Positions 36,147 through 45,426 of a stretch of 64,000 nucleotides of DNA are shown in pieces. Numbering within the stretch: position 1 is the first letter of the stretch; each line of letters starts with the position of its first letter. The notes under the pieces are model-generated. The model had not been told where the DNA came from. It worked only from the letters and a program-made list of their open reading frames with translations, and did not search any database. The stretch is from assembly GCF_041358175.1 (NCBI RefSeq), contig NZ_JBGKBE010000009.1:1-64000 (forward strand). Direction: 5' to 3'. The DNA comes from Muriicola sp041358175. Its GTDB lineage: Bacteria > Bacteroidota > Bacteroidia > Flavobacteriales > Flavobacteriaceae. The translations under genes and the position numbers were made by a program.

Positions 36147-36172
36147 AAAAACCGCCTTCCCGGCGGTTTTTT
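36147..36172 (+). terminator. Terminator after the DUF4136 gene
   Basis: Stem AAAAACCGCC / GGCGGTTTTT with loop TTCCC and a T tail, immediately after the stop codon. Confidence 0.9.
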
Positions 36173-36261
36173 AATGAATTTTACTCAATGGTTGACACTG
36201 ATTGAGACATGGCTTTGTGGTCTTGTTTTCTTACCTTTGAGTGACAGAATAAATTTGTGTA

Positions 36262-38016
36262 ATGAGCTACGAAAGCAATCCCATTCTAGACAAACTGCCC
36301 GAACATTTGAAGCAGTATATAAAACCTCAGAACTATGAGGAATATACAGCAATCGATCAGGCTGTCTGGAGATATGTGATGCGAAAAAATGTAGACTACC
36401 TCAGTGAGGTTGCTCATAACTCTTATTTGGAAGGCCTTAAACTCACTGGTATTTCAATAGACCATATCCCGAATATGTACGGAATGAACAGGATATTGAA
36501 AGAAATTGGGTGGGCAGCAGTAGCAGTTGATGGGTTTATTCCCCCCTCTGCTTTTATGGAATTCCAGGCGTATAACGTACTGGTCATCGCAGGTGATATT
36601 CGCCAGCTTGAACATATTGAATACACTCCCGCCCCGGATATCATTCACGAAGGGGCCGGACATGCCCCTATCATTGCCAACCCGGAATACGCAGAATACC
36701 TACGGAGGTTTGGGGAAATCGGATGCAAGGCTATTTCGAATGCCAAGGATCACGAATTATACGAAGCCGTAAGGCATTTATCCATAATCAAAGAAGCATC
36801 GGGAACACCACAGGCCAGTATCGATGAGGCCGAGGCTAAGATCGAGGATCTACAAAACAATATGGGTGAGCCCAGTGAAATTGCATTGATACGTAATCTG
36901 CACTGGTGGACAGTTGAATATGGGTTGATCGGTAGTATTGAGCATCCAAAAATATATGGAGCAGGCCTTTTGTCTTCCATCGGGGAAAGTGCCTGGTGTA
37001 TGACCGATAAGGTGAAAAAAGTGCCCTATTCCATTGAAGCGGCACATACTTCCTTCGACATTACAAAACCTCAACCCCAATTATTTGTCACTCCCGACTT
37101 TGCCTATCTGAGTCAGGTTTTAGAAGAATTTGCCAATACCATGGCCTTGAGAAAAGGGGGGTTAAGTGGCGTAAAAAAAGTGATCGCATCCCGGGAATTA
37201 TGTACCCTGGAACTCAGTACAGGATTGCAGATCTCAGGAGCATTCAATAAGGTCATTCAACATCAGAATCAGGCTGCCTACATTCAGACTGAAGGCCCAA
37301 CAGCCTTATCTTACCGGGAAAAAGAACTGGTGGGGCACAGTACTAAGCACCACCCCAACGGATTTGGCTCCCCTATTGGTAAACTAAAAGGAATCAACCT
37401 GGCTATTGAGGATATGAGTCCGCGCGACCTTAAAGCCTACAATATCTATGAAGGGGAGCGAATTTCCCTTGAATTTGAAGGAGGGATAAAGGTAGAGGGT
37501 GAAATCATTACGGGAACCCGAAATCTGAGAGGAGAGATCATTTTGATCACATTTAAAGACTGTACGGTAACCCATGGAGACACTGTATTATTTGATCCAT
37601 CAAGCGGACTTTACAATATGGCTGTAGGAGAAAAGATCGTCTCAGCTTTTAACGGTCCGGCCGACCTGTCGAGTTTTGACCTTATCACACATGAAGTGAC
37701 CAGTACCACCATTAAACCGGTTATTTCTCCCGAACGCAGAAAATTACAATTACTCTATAGGCAGATCAGGGAATTCAGGAAAGGAACCAATACCACCATA
37801 TCCAGAAATAAAGTCTTTAAAGAAATCTGCAATAATTATCCTGATGACTGGTTGCTTTCGGTAGAATTATATGAACTGGCCAAAAATAATAATGATCAGG
37901 CATTTGCCCGGGAGATTTTAGACCATCTTCACGAAGTGAAAAAGGAACATCCTGATCTGGGTCACCTGATCGATGACGGAATCAGCCTGGTAAACAATGC
38001 GGGGGTGATCAGCTAA
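36262..38016 (+). CDS. Aromatic amino acid hydroxylase (biopterin-dependent), long Bacteroidota form
   Basis: A 584-residue non-haem iron hydroxylase, most likely phenylalanine 4-monooxygenase, converting Phe to Tyr with tetrahydropterin. The iron site is in TPAPDIIHEGAGHAPIIANP: His129 and His134; the third ligand Glu should lie in the following region. EYGLIGSIEHPKIYGAGLLSS is the conserved active-site segment. The catalytic domain fills residues ~20-320. The last ~250 residues are a beta-rich module (PRDLKAYNIYEGERISLEFE) and a helical tail not found in the ~260-300 residue proteobacterial enzyme. No pterin-carbinolamine dehydratase gene is nearby. Confidence 0.88.
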   Translation: MSYESNPILDKLPEHLKQYIKPQNYEEYTAIDQAVWRYVMRKNVDYLSEVAHNSYLEGLKLTGISIDHIPNMYGMNRILKEIGWAAVAVDGFIPPSAFMEFQAYNVLVIAGDIRQLEHIEYTPAPDIIHEGAGHAPIIANPEYAEYLRRFGEIGCKAISNAKDHELYEAVRHLSIIKEASGTPQASIDEAEAKIEDLQNNMGEPSEIALIRNLHWWTVEYGLIGSIEHPKIYGAGLLSSIGESAWCMTDKVKKVPYSIEAAHTSFDITKPQPQLFVTPDFAYLSQVLEEFANTMALRKGGLSGVKKVIASRELCTLELSTGLQISGAFNKVIQHQNQAAYIQTEGPTALSYREKELVGHSTKHHPNGFGSPIGKLKGINLAIEDMSPRDLKAYNIYEGERISLEFEGGIKVEGEIITGTRNLRGEIILITFKDCTVTHGDTVLFDPSSGLYNMAVGEKIVSAFNGPADLSSFDLITHEVTSTTIKPVISPERRKLQLLYRQIREFRKGTNTTISRNKVFKEICNNYPDDWLLSVELYELAKNNNDQAFAREILDHLHEVKKEHPDLGHLIDDGISLVNNAGVIS

Positions 38017-38019
38017 AGC

Positions 38020-38976
38020 CTACTCAAATTTCATAAAGGGGTAGCGTTGCCTTAAATCATTTATTTTCTCCCCCAAAGCCGATTTAAATGCTTTATGAGC
38101 CTCTGAAAGGGGATTAAATGGTTTGTGTGCTAAACCTTTCTGAATTTCCTCTACAGAACTCATGACAGCATGTTCTTTATTATCAACGCATACTGAGCTA
38201 AATTTCTCCCAAATATAATTAACAGCCAGGGCATTGGGATGTACCATATCAGCCTCGTAAAACCTGTAATCCCGTAGTTCATCCATCATCAGTTCATATG
38301 AAGGAAAATAGTAGACCTTCTTTTTTGAAAATTGCTCAATAAGCTGATGAACAGCAACCACAAGATGTGCCTTGCTCCTCTGATTCTCAACAAATCCATC
38401 TTTGAGATGTCTTACTGGCGAAACTGTAAATAATATCGCTATTTCCGGATTAATCCCAAAAACGGAAGTAAGGGCATTAGTCAGGTTTTCCTCTATATCG
38501 GCAGGGGTTGACAGTATCTTTGCAAACTCACTTTGGGGTACTTTGTGACAATTGGCAACCCAGGAGCCGCTATCTTTTCGTTTATAACCCCATGCAGTAC
38601 CCAGGGTTATGACCAGGTGAGAAGCATTTAATAGAAATTCTCGCAGCTCTTGCAATCCATTGTTTAACCCGGCAAGAAGGTCATCAGCTTTAGCTCTGCT
38701 CATCTCAGAATGAACTTCAAAAGAATGCCATTGTTCCTGGTGGTATATCAAATCCTCATTTCTGAACACCCTTCCCTCAATGGATCGGAGTATCAGATTT
38801 GTTATAGCCTGAGGATGAAAAAGTGTGCCGAAAGGGTTGAGCCTGTTCCTGAATTGAAAGTATGTAAGCCTGGAAGCAATATGATTAGCAAAACAGGATC
38901 CCAGCAGCACTATTTCACTTTCATAGGAAATTGGAATCGGTGCCTTATTAAGCGGAACATGTGTTTGAAGTTCCAT
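38020..38976 (-). CDS. GSCFA domain protein
   Basis: A 318-residue protein with the family-defining IVLLGSCFANHIASRL near residue 30 and NPFGTLFHPQAI. LVITLGTAWGYKRKDSG, LFTVSPVRHLKDG, YYFPSYELMMDELRDYRFY and DMVHPNALAVNYIWEKF complete a SGNH/GDSL-like hydrolase core. Ser in GSC and Asp/His in DMVHPN are probable catalytic residues. Activity of GSCFA proteins is not established. It is four bases downstream of alaS in an apparent two-gene operon. Confidence 0.9.
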   Translation of the reverse strand: MELQTHVPLNKAPIPISYESEIVLLGSCFANHIASRLTYFQFRNRLNPFGTLFHPQAITNLILRSIEGRVFRNEDLIYHQEQWHSFEVHSEMSRAKADDLLAGLNNGLQELREFLLNASHLVITLGTAWGYKRKDSGSWVANCHKVPQSEFAKILSTPADIEENLTNALTSVFGINPEIAILFTVSPVRHLKDGFVENQRSKAHLVVAVHQLIEQFSKKKVYYFPSYELMMDELRDYRFYEADMVHPNALAVNYIWEKFSSVCVDNKEHAVMSSVEEIQKGLAHKPFNPLSEAHKAFKSALGEKINDLRQRYPFMKFE

Positions 38977-38980
38977 TTCT

Positions 38981-41596
38981 TTATCGGATCAGGGAGCGTG
39001 CCTCTTCGAGGGCCTTTTGTATTCCGGCCGGATTCTTTCCGCCGGCGGTAGCAAAGAAAGGTTGTCCACCACCTCCGCCCTGGATATATTGACCGAGCTC
39101 CTTAACTATTTTACCTGCATTCCAACCTTTGAACTCAACAAGTTTCTTTGATATATAACAACTCAGTAAGGCCTTACCATCCTTTTTGGATGCAAAAAGT
39201 AAAAATAATTTCTCCTCTTCCTGCCCCATTTCAAATGCCAGGTCTTTCATTGCAGCTGCATCGAGATCTACTTCTTTTGCCAGGAAGTAAAAATCACCTA
39301 CAGATTCCAGTTCTTGTTTTAACTGAATTTTTAAGCTTTTGGCTTTGGCCTTTAACAATGCTTCAATCTCCTTCTTCATCGCATTGTTCTCCTCCAGCAG
39401 TTGTTCCACGGCTTTTACAGGATCTCCACTGCTTTTCAAATGTGATTTGATCTCGTCTAACTGTTTGTTCTTCTCCTCGTAGAATTGGCGTACAGCATCG
39501 GATGTAATGGCTTCGATCCTCCTCACCCCGGCTGCAATTGCCCCTTCAGAAATTATCTTAAAGTGCCAAATCTCTCCTGTGTTCTTTACGTGCGTTCCAC
39601 CACAAAGCTCTATGGAATCGCCATAACGAACCGTACGCACCTGTTCCCCGTATTTTTCTCCAAACAGGGCCATGGCACCTTCTTCCAGGGCTTTTTTCAT
39701 AGGAATATCACGCTGCTCCTCCAAAGGAAGCTGTTCCTGGATTCTTTCATTTACAAAGTCCTCAACGCGACGGACTTCCTCATTTGTAAGTTTCGCAAAA
39801 TGTGAGAAATCGAAGCGCAGGTATCCCGAATGTACAGCTGAGCCTTTTTGCTCTACGTGTGTTCCTAAAATTAGCCTCAACCCCTGATGCAGCAAATGAG
39901 TTGCGCTGTGGTTCCGCTCCGTTCTCGCCCTTTGAACTTCATCCACCACGGCGATTAAAGTTTCCTCCGGGTGTTTGGGAAGGTTTTTTGCGTAATGGAC
40001 GATTTCATTGTTCTCCCTCTTTGTATCCAGAATGTAAACAACATCCCCATTGGGAACTTCCAGATATCCTTTATCTCCTACCTGTCCTCCCCCTTCCGGA
40101 TAAAATGGAGTTTTGTCGAAAACCAGCTGAAACTGTGTTCCTTCTTTTTTAGTGACTACCTTCCTGTATTTTACCAGCTGTACTTCAGCGCTGAGCTGAT
40201 CATATCCTAAAAATTCCTGTTCCCCATTCTCCGAAACGATTTGCCAATCGTCTTTGGACACTTCAGAAGCAGAACGGGACCTGGCTTTTTGCTTCTGCAT
40301 CGCTTTTTCAAAACCAGCTTTATCAAGCTCATAACCCTTTTCGCTTAAAATAAGACTTGTAAGATCTATTGGAAATCCGAAGGTATCGTATAACTCAAAT
40401 GCCTTCTCACCGTCTACCACCTTCTCTTTGGTTTTAGAGATCACATTATCAAGGAGGGTAAGGCCCTGTTCAAGTGTTTTAAGAAAAGAGTGCTCTTCTT
40501 CTTTGATAACATTTTCAATAAGGGCATTTTGTTTCTTCAACTCTGGAAACGCAGATCCCATGGTAGCCACCAGGACTTTAACCAGTTTATATATAAAGGG
40601 CTCGGAGATTCCCAGAAAGGTAAATCCATACCTAACAGCCCTTCTCAGGATTCTTCTGATGACGTAGCCGGCTCCATTATTGCTCGGCAGCTGCCCATCG
40701 GCAATTGAAAAGGCCACTGCCCTGATATGGTCGACAACTACCCTGAATGCGATATCTGTCTCCTTATCTTTTCCGTAGGACTTCCCACTAACCAACTCAA
40801 GTTCTTTTACCAGCGGGGTAAAAAGATCGCTGTCGTAGCTAGAATTCACTCCCTGTAATACCATACACAGGCGTTCAAAGCCCATACCGGTATCCACATG
40901 TTGTTCAGGAAGAGGCTCAAGACTTCCATCTGCCTTCCGATTGTACTGCATAAAAACAAGATTCCAGATCTCTATTACCTCAGGGTGATCCTGATTAACC
41001 AGTTGAGCTCCGGGGATCTTTAATCTATCTTCTTTTGAACGTATATCGACATGGATCTCGGAACACGGTCCGCAGGGACCCTGATCTCCCATTTCCCAGA
41101 AATTATCCTTTTTATTCCCGAAGATGATTCTGTCCTCGGGGACTATGGCCTTCCATAATTCCAGGGCTTCTGCATCCATATCCAGATTGTCCTCATCCTT
41201 GCTTCCCTCGAAAACAGATACGTAGAGGCTGTCTTTCTCGATCCCGTATACCTGGGTCAGTAATTCCCATGCCCATTGAATGGCCTCTTTTTTAAAGTAA
41301 TCCCCAAAACTCCAGTTCCCCAGCATCTCGAACATGGTATGATGGTAGGTGTCTTTTCCTACCTCTTCCAGGTCGTTGTGTTTTCCGCTTACACGCAGGC
41401 ATTTTTGGGTATCTGCAATACGGGGGTGTTTTGATACGCTGTTTCCCAGAAAATATTCTTTAAACTGGTTCATTCCGGCATTGGTAAACATCAGGGTAGG
41501 ATCATCTTTGATAACCATAGGAGCTGATGGCACAATGGTGTGATTTTTTCCCTTGAAAAATGCCAGGAAATGATCGCGTATTTCGCTCGAAGTCAT
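38981..41596 (-). CDS. alaS: Alanyl-tRNA synthetase
   Basis: An 871-residue class II synthetase. N-terminal catalytic domain starts TSSEIRDHFLAFFKGKNH with SAPMVIKDDPTLMFTNAGM; GNWSFGDYFKKEAIQWAWEL and GCGPCSEI-type zinc/ATP region (GPCGPCSEIHVDIR) follow. The editing domain has HSATHLLHQGLR and CGGTHVKNTG; a C-Ala-like region closes the protein, with GGGGQPFFATAGG. The frame is open to 41680, but the first 28 residues of that version do not resemble AlaRS; ATG 41596 begins the canonical sequence. Confidence 0.96.
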   Translation of the reverse strand: MTSSEIRDHFLAFFKGKNHTIVPSAPMVIKDDPTLMFTNAGMNQFKEYFLGNSVSKHPRIADTQKCLRVSGKHNDLEEVGKDTYHHTMFEMLGNWSFGDYFKKEAIQWAWELLTQVYGIEKDSLYVSVFEGSKDEDNLDMDAEALELWKAIVPEDRIIFGNKKDNFWEMGDQGPCGPCSEIHVDIRSKEDRLKIPGAQLVNQDHPEVIEIWNLVFMQYNRKADGSLEPLPEQHVDTGMGFERLCMVLQGVNSSYDSDLFTPLVKELELVSGKSYGKDKETDIAFRVVVDHIRAVAFSIADGQLPSNNGAGYVIRRILRRAVRYGFTFLGISEPFIYKLVKVLVATMGSAFPELKKQNALIENVIKEEEHSFLKTLEQGLTLLDNVISKTKEKVVDGEKAFELYDTFGFPIDLTSLILSEKGYELDKAGFEKAMQKQKARSRSASEVSKDDWQIVSENGEQEFLGYDQLSAEVQLVKYRKVVTKKEGTQFQLVFDKTPFYPEGGGQVGDKGYLEVPNGDVVYILDTKRENNEIVHYAKNLPKHPEETLIAVVDEVQRARTERNHSATHLLHQGLRLILGTHVEQKGSAVHSGYLRFDFSHFAKLTNEEVRRVEDFVNERIQEQLPLEEQRDIPMKKALEEGAMALFGEKYGEQVRTVRYGDSIELCGGTHVKNTGEIWHFKIISEGAIAAGVRRIEAITSDAVRQFYEEKNKQLDEIKSHLKSSGDPVKAVEQLLEENNAMKKEIEALLKAKAKSLKIQLKQELESVGDFYFLAKEVDLDAAAMKDLAFEMGQEEEKLFLLFASKKDGKALLSCYISKKLVEFKGWNAGKIVKELGQYIQGGGGGQPFFATAGGKNPAGIQKALEEARSLIR

Positions 41597-41646
41597 ATAA
41601 GAAGATAAGGTTTCGGTAATTTTAACGCTTTCTGCAAAACAATTTT

Positions 41647-41685
41647 TATATTTGTTTGTTTTGATACATTGGAAGCACAAAAATA
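41647..41685. promoter_or_regulatory. Divergent -7 boxes between alaS and the M23 gene
   Basis: TATATTTG on the plus strand (41647-41654) is placed for the M23 peptidase gene, and TATTTTTG on the minus strand (41678-41685) for alaS. Both match TAnnTTTG, but neither has TTG at the expected -33 distance. Confidence 0.35.
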
Positions 41686-41700
41686 GGATAATTTACATTC

Positions 41701-42678
41701 ATGTCTAAAGTTAAGTACTATTACGATCCGGACACGCTCTCCTATCGAAAAATTGAGCTTAAAAAATCCCGTCGATATAGAAACATCTTTCTTTTTATTC
41801 TCGGCTCAGCGCTTTTTGGTTTTCTCGGATTAATCTTCTTATTAAACACAAACATCCTGAATACTCCCAGGGAGTTATCCCTTTCGCGGGAGGTAAAAAA
41901 TTACGAACTACGATTTGAACTTCTCAATAAGAAATTAGAACAAATCGAACAGGTTCTCACCAATATAGAAGACAGGGACAATAATATCTACAGGCTCTAC
42001 TTTGAAGCAAATCCTATCCCGGAAGAACAAAGGCGTGCCGGATTTGGTGGGGTAAACCGATACAAGTCCCTCGAAGGATTCAACAATTCGGAAATGATCA
42101 TTGCCACGACAAAAAGACTTGACGTTATCCAGAAGCAAATAGTGATCCAGTCGCGCTCTCTTGATGAAATTACCAAGTTAGCCGAAGACAAGGAAAAATT
42201 ACTTGCAGCAATCCCGGCCATTCAGCCCGTTAACAATGAAAACCTCACGAGGATGGCTTCAGGTTACGGCTGGAGGTCAGACCCATTTACCAAAGCGAGG
42301 AAAATGCACTGGGGTATGGATTTCACAGCCCCTAAAGGAGTGCCTATTTATGCTACCGGTGACGGAACGGTATCCAGAGCAGACAACGGGGCGTCAGGAT
42401 ACGGGAAGCACATTCGGATAGAACACGGTTATGGATATATGTCTCTCTATGCACATTTAAGCAAGTACAATGTAAAGAAGGGCCAGAAAGTAAAACGTGG
42501 TGATTTGATTGGGTTCATAGGAAGTACAGGACGATCGGAAGCCCCCCATTTGCATTATGAAGTATGGAAAGATGGCGATAGAATCAACCCTATTAATTTC
42601 TACTACGGAAGTTTAACTGCAGAGGAATTTGAAAACATGCTGAAATACGCCAACCAGGAAAACCAATCATTGGATTAA
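41701..42678 (+). CDS. M23 family peptidoglycan endopeptidase with membrane anchor
   Basis: A 325-residue protein: basic N-terminus, one membrane span (~30-52, FLFILGSALFGFLGLIFLL), a coiled-coil region (~60-170) and a C-terminal LytM/M23 domain. Zinc ligands: His203 and Asp207 in HWGMDF, and the HLHYEVW motif at 283. It should cut peptide cross-links in the periplasm. All catalytic residues are present, so it is not a NlpD/EnvC-type inactive regulator. Its stop overlaps the MerR start as TAATG, implying coupled translation. Confidence 0.92.
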   Translation: MSKVKYYYDPDTLSYRKIELKKSRRYRNIFLFILGSALFGFLGLIFLLNTNILNTPRELSLSREVKNYELRFELLNKKLEQIEQVLTNIEDRDNNIYRLYFEANPIPEEQRRAGFGGVNRYKSLEGFNNSEMIIATTKRLDVIQKQIVIQSRSLDEITKLAEDKEKLLAAIPAIQPVNNENLTRMASGYGWRSDPFTKARKMHWGMDFTAPKGVPIYATGDGTVSRADNGASGYGKHIRIEHGYGYMSLYAHLSKYNVKKGQKVKRGDLIGFIGSTGRSEAPHLHYEVWKDGDRINPINFYYGSLTAEEFENMLKYANQENQSLD

Positions 42679-43007
42679 TGCATATAGAGCTACCCGAAAA
42701 AAGATATTACGGTATTGGCGAGGTAGCCAGAGCCTTTGACGTCAATACTTCCCTGATCAGGTTTTGGGAAAAGGAATTTGATGTACTGCAGCCCAAAAAA
42801 AATGCCAAGGGAAACCGAAAATTTACTCCGGATGATATCAAGAATCTGCAGCTGATCTACCATTTAGTAAAAGAGCGTGGGTTTACACTCGAAGGAGCGA
42901 AGACGCATCTTAGAGAAGAAAAGAAAAAAACACTTTCCAACTTTGAAATTATTCAGAAATTAGAACGCGTAAAAGCGGAGCTTATCAAAATCAAAAAACA
43001 GTTGTGA
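42678..43007 (+). CDS. MerR family transcriptional regulator
   Basis: A 109-residue DNA-binding protein: KRYYGIGEVARAFDVNTSLI forms the winged helix-turn-helix, followed by RFWEKEFDVLQPKKNAKGNR, KFTPDDIKNLQLIYHLVKER and a short helix. It lacks a C-terminal effector domain and metal-binding cysteines, so it belongs to the minimal MerR group. The coupled start with the M23 peptidase gene is a common Flavobacteriaceae pairing as I recall it. Target unknown. Confidence 0.88.
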   Translation: MHIELPEKRYYGIGEVARAFDVNTSLIRFWEKEFDVLQPKKNAKGNRKFTPDDIKNLQLIYHLVKERGFTLEGAKTHLREEKKKTLSNFEIIQKLERVKAELIKIKKQL

Positions 43008-43066
43008 TGTAACAATCAACTAATTTTTGATACAAATATATACCTAACTTTTAATTGTGAACACTT

Positions 43067-43666
43067 ATGAAAAAATGGTTAATTCCCGTAATTATCCTGG
43101 TGGTTGTCGCCTTTGGCATTTACCAGTGGGCGGTTGAATTTAATAACACTGCCGTAGAATATGAGGCCAATGCCAAAACGGCCTGGTCTAATGTAGAAAG
43201 TACTTATCAGAGGCGTAATGATCTTATCGGAAACCTTGTGAAAACGGTACAGGGTGCAGCCGATTTTGAACGCGGTACACTGACCGACGTGATTGAAGCA
43301 AGAGCAAAAGCTACCTCAACCACAATTGATGCAAATGACCTTACTCCCGAGAAAATGGCTGCGTTTCAGGAAGCACAAACCGGACTCTCCTCAGCACTAT
43401 CTCGTCTGTTGGTTACGGTTGAACGCTACCCCGAACTTAAAGCCAATCAGAATTTCCTGGAATTACAGGCACAGCTGGAAGGCACGGAGAACAGGATTAA
43501 CGTAGCGCGTGATCGCTTTAACGAGGCTGTGAACATTTACGATATTCATACTACCAAATTCCCTAATAAACTCTTAGCCGGGTGGTTTGGGTTTGAAGAA
43601 ATGGCTAGATATCAGGCGAATCCCGGTTCTGAAAATGCCCCTGACGTAAACTTTGAATTTGATTGA
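43067..43666 (+). CDS. LemA family protein
   Basis: A 199-residue protein with an N-terminal membrane anchor (WLIPVIILVVVAFGIYQW) and the LemA helical bundle. Diagnostic blocks are AKTAWSNVESTYQRRNDLIG, LVKTVQGAADFERGTLTDVI, LLVTVERYPELKANQNFLEL and ARDRFNEAVNIYDI. LemA proteins are membrane-anchored helical proteins of unclear role, usually encoded beside TPM-domain proteins, as here: two TPM genes follow. Confidence 0.93.
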   Translation: MKKWLIPVIILVVVAFGIYQWAVEFNNTAVEYEANAKTAWSNVESTYQRRNDLIGNLVKTVQGAADFERGTLTDVIEARAKATSTTIDANDLTPEKMAAFQEAQTGLSSALSRLLVTVERYPELKANQNFLELQAQLEGTENRINVARDRFNEAVNIYDIHTTKFPNKLLAGWFGFEEMARYQANPGSENAPDVNFEFD

Positions 43667-43670
43667 TCCC

Positions 43671-44114
43671 ATGCCAGAATCTAAGGTAGAGGCCTTTCTA
43701 ACCCCGGAAGAGGAGAACGAAGTTGTTGAAGCCATTCGTAAAGCAGAGCAGAATACTTCAGGAGAGATACGCGTCCACATAGAGGGTAGTTCCAAGCAAG
43801 ATTCCTATGAGAGAGCGAAGGAAGTTTTCCACGAACTCAAGATGGACGAAACAAAAGACGCCAATGGGGTTCTTATCTATATCGCCGTCCGGGATCGGAC
43901 TTTTGTGATCTACGGGGACAGAGGTATTAATGAAGTAGTTCCCAATACATTTTGGAATGACACCAAAGATGTGATCCAGTTACACTTTAAAAAGGGAGAA
44001 TTTAAAAAAGGGATCGTAAATGGCATCCTAAAAGCCGGAGAAGAGTTGAAAGCCCACTTTCCATATAACGATAATGACACCAATGAACTGAGTAATGAGG
44101 TATCTAAAAGCTAG
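43671..44114 (+). CDS. Soluble TPM-domain protein
   Basis: A 147-residue protein composed almost entirely of a TPM domain: LTPEEENEVVEAIRKAEQNT, SGEIRVHIEG, NGVLIYIAVRDRTFVIYGDR, GINEVVPNTFW. It has no signal peptide or membrane span, so it is probably cytoplasmic or attached through LemA. ATG 43671 lies five bases after the LemA stop; an earlier in-frame TTG at 43653 would overlap lemA. Overlaps the next gene by 20 bases. TPM (Psb32-like) domains have been linked to phosphatase activity and photosystem or membrane-protein repair in other organisms. Confidence 0.88.
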   Translation: MPESKVEAFLTPEEENEVVEAIRKAEQNTSGEIRVHIEGSSKQDSYERAKEVFHELKMDETKDANGVLIYIAVRDRTFVIYGDRGINEVVPNTFWNDTKDVIQLHFKKGEFKKGIVNGILKAGEELKAHFPYNDNDTNELSNEVSKS

Positions 44115-44904
44115 CATTTTAGTTTTATTTTTATCCAGTGTTTCATTGGTGTGGGGACAATTTACCATCCCCGAAAAACCGAAACTGCAAACCAGTGTTT
44201 ACGACTATGTTTCCCTGCTCTCAAAAGGAGAACAAAAGGCATTGGAAGACAAGCTTATCAGGTATTCAGATACTACCTCAACACAAATTGTCGTTGCCAT
44301 TATCGCCTCAACAGAGGGAGAGGACATCAATTACCTGGGCGCCCAATGGGGACAGAAGTGGGGAATAGGGCAGGAAAAAGAAGATAACGGTGTTCTTATC
44401 CTGGTAGCAAACGAGGATCGAAAGATCGCCATCAATACTGGTTATGGGGTTGAGGGAAGACTCACCGATGCCATGAGCAAAAGAATAATTGATCTTATTA
44501 TTGTTCCGGAGTTCAGAGATGGTGATTATGCCACTGGATTAAACAAAGGAGCAGATGCGATCTTCCAGGTTCTTAATGGAGAATTCCAGAAAGGGGTAGA
44601 AACCTACTCCAGCAGCGACAAAAACATCAGAGTTGGCCTAATCGTCTTTATAATTTTCATAGTCATTTTCATCCTTATCATTGTAATCATCTTTGCAAAT
44701 CGCAATAACAAAGGAGGTGGAAAGAAAGGAGGACGAGGTAAAGGTCTCGATATCTGGGATGTGATCATTCTTAGCAATATGGGCCGTGGAAGCTACAAAG
44801 GCGGTTCAGGTAGCTTTGGCGGAGGTGGTTTCGGAGGCGGTGGCTTCGGGGGCGGCTTTGGCGGAGGCGGTTTCGGAGGCGGTGGCGCATCAGGAGGCTG
44901 GTAA
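44095..44904 (+). CDS. YgcG-type TPM-domain membrane protein
   Basis: A 269-residue protein: signal peptide ending LVWGQ, TPM domain (~30-165; VNDYVSLLSKGEQ-type start VYDYVSLLSKGEQKALEDKL, NGVLILVANEDRKIAINTG, IIDLIIVPEFRDGDYATGL), one membrane span (~182-203) and a C-terminal glycine/phenylalanine-rich tail of repeated GGGGFGG units. This layout matches E. coli YgcG. The tail probably lies in the cytoplasm. It completes a LemA-TPM-TPM operon. Confidence 0.92.
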   Translation: MRYLKASILVLFLSSVSLVWGQFTIPEKPKLQTSVYDYVSLLSKGEQKALEDKLIRYSDTTSTQIVVAIIASTEGEDINYLGAQWGQKWGIGQEKEDNGVLILVANEDRKIAINTGYGVEGRLTDAMSKRIIDLIIVPEFRDGDYATGLNKGADAIFQVLNGEFQKGVETYSSSDKNIRVGLIVFIIFIVIFILIIVIIFANRNNKGGGKKGGRGKGLDIWDVIILSNMGRGSYKGGSGSFGGGGFGGGGFGGGFGGGGFGGGGASGGW

Positions 44905-44956
44905 AAGCAACCAATCTTTAAATTCAGACTCTTGCAATAGAAAAGTCTTTGAATAC

Positions 44957-45418
44957 ATGGTAAAATACCTGTCCCTTTTTCTAATTCTAATCCTGTTTTT
45001 TAGCTGTAACACTGATAAGACCCCGGATTGTTCTTTGGTGCTTTGTGCTGCGGGAGACGCCATCCGCCTGGAGCTGATCAACAATGGAGAAAACATCATT
45101 TCAAACGGAACCTATACCGAATCCAATATTTCGATAAGCAGGGATGAATCGGAAAATTTACGAATCCGGGTTTTATCCGATGTACAAGGTGCAACTTCCG
45201 GTCTTCTTGAATTAAATAATTTTGACTGGCAACCCGGGGAATATGCTTATACAGTGGAACTTGAAAATGACTGGGTTATTAACCTGTCAGTTACTTTTGG
45301 TTTAACAGGCAACGACCCCTGCTGCGGAGACAGATTGGAAATTACCACCTTAAGTGCCGGCAACTTCACAGTAGAACAGCTGCCTAATTCGGGTTTTTAT
45401 ACTATAATCCTGGAATAG
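44957..45418 (+). CDS. Hypothetical lipoprotein
   Basis: A 153-residue lipoprotein (MVKYLSLFLILILFFSC). The mature protein has a beta-rich pattern and several cysteines (CSLVLCAAGD near the N-terminus; NDPCCGDRL near the end), which could form disulfides. The upstream in-frame extension to 44786 runs through the Gly-repeat region of the YgcG-type gene in another frame and is Ala-rich, so it is discarded. Family not recognised. It converges on der with a nine-base gap. Confidence 0.6.
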   Translation: MVKYLSLFLILILFFSCNTDKTPDCSLVLCAAGDAIRLELINNGENIISNGTYTESNISISRDESENLRIRVLSDVQGATSGLLELNNFDWQPGEYAYTVELENDWVINLSVTFGLTGNDPCCGDRLEITTLSAGNFTVEQLPNSGFYTIILE

Positions 45419-45426
45419 ACCTTTTC

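Noticed and set aside
36090..36338. 82-residue frame between DUF4136 and the aromatic amino acid hydroxylase
   Set aside because: Runs through a strong terminator and overlaps both genes in a different frame.
41597..41680. 28-residue N-terminal extension of AlaRS
   Set aside because: It covers the divergent promoter region and does not resemble AlaRS, whose normal start is at 41596.
44786..44956. Alanine/valine-rich N-terminal extension of the lipoprotein at 44957
   Set aside because: It is the Gly-Phe repeat coding region of the YgcG-type gene read in another frame; the lipoprotein signal begins at 44957.
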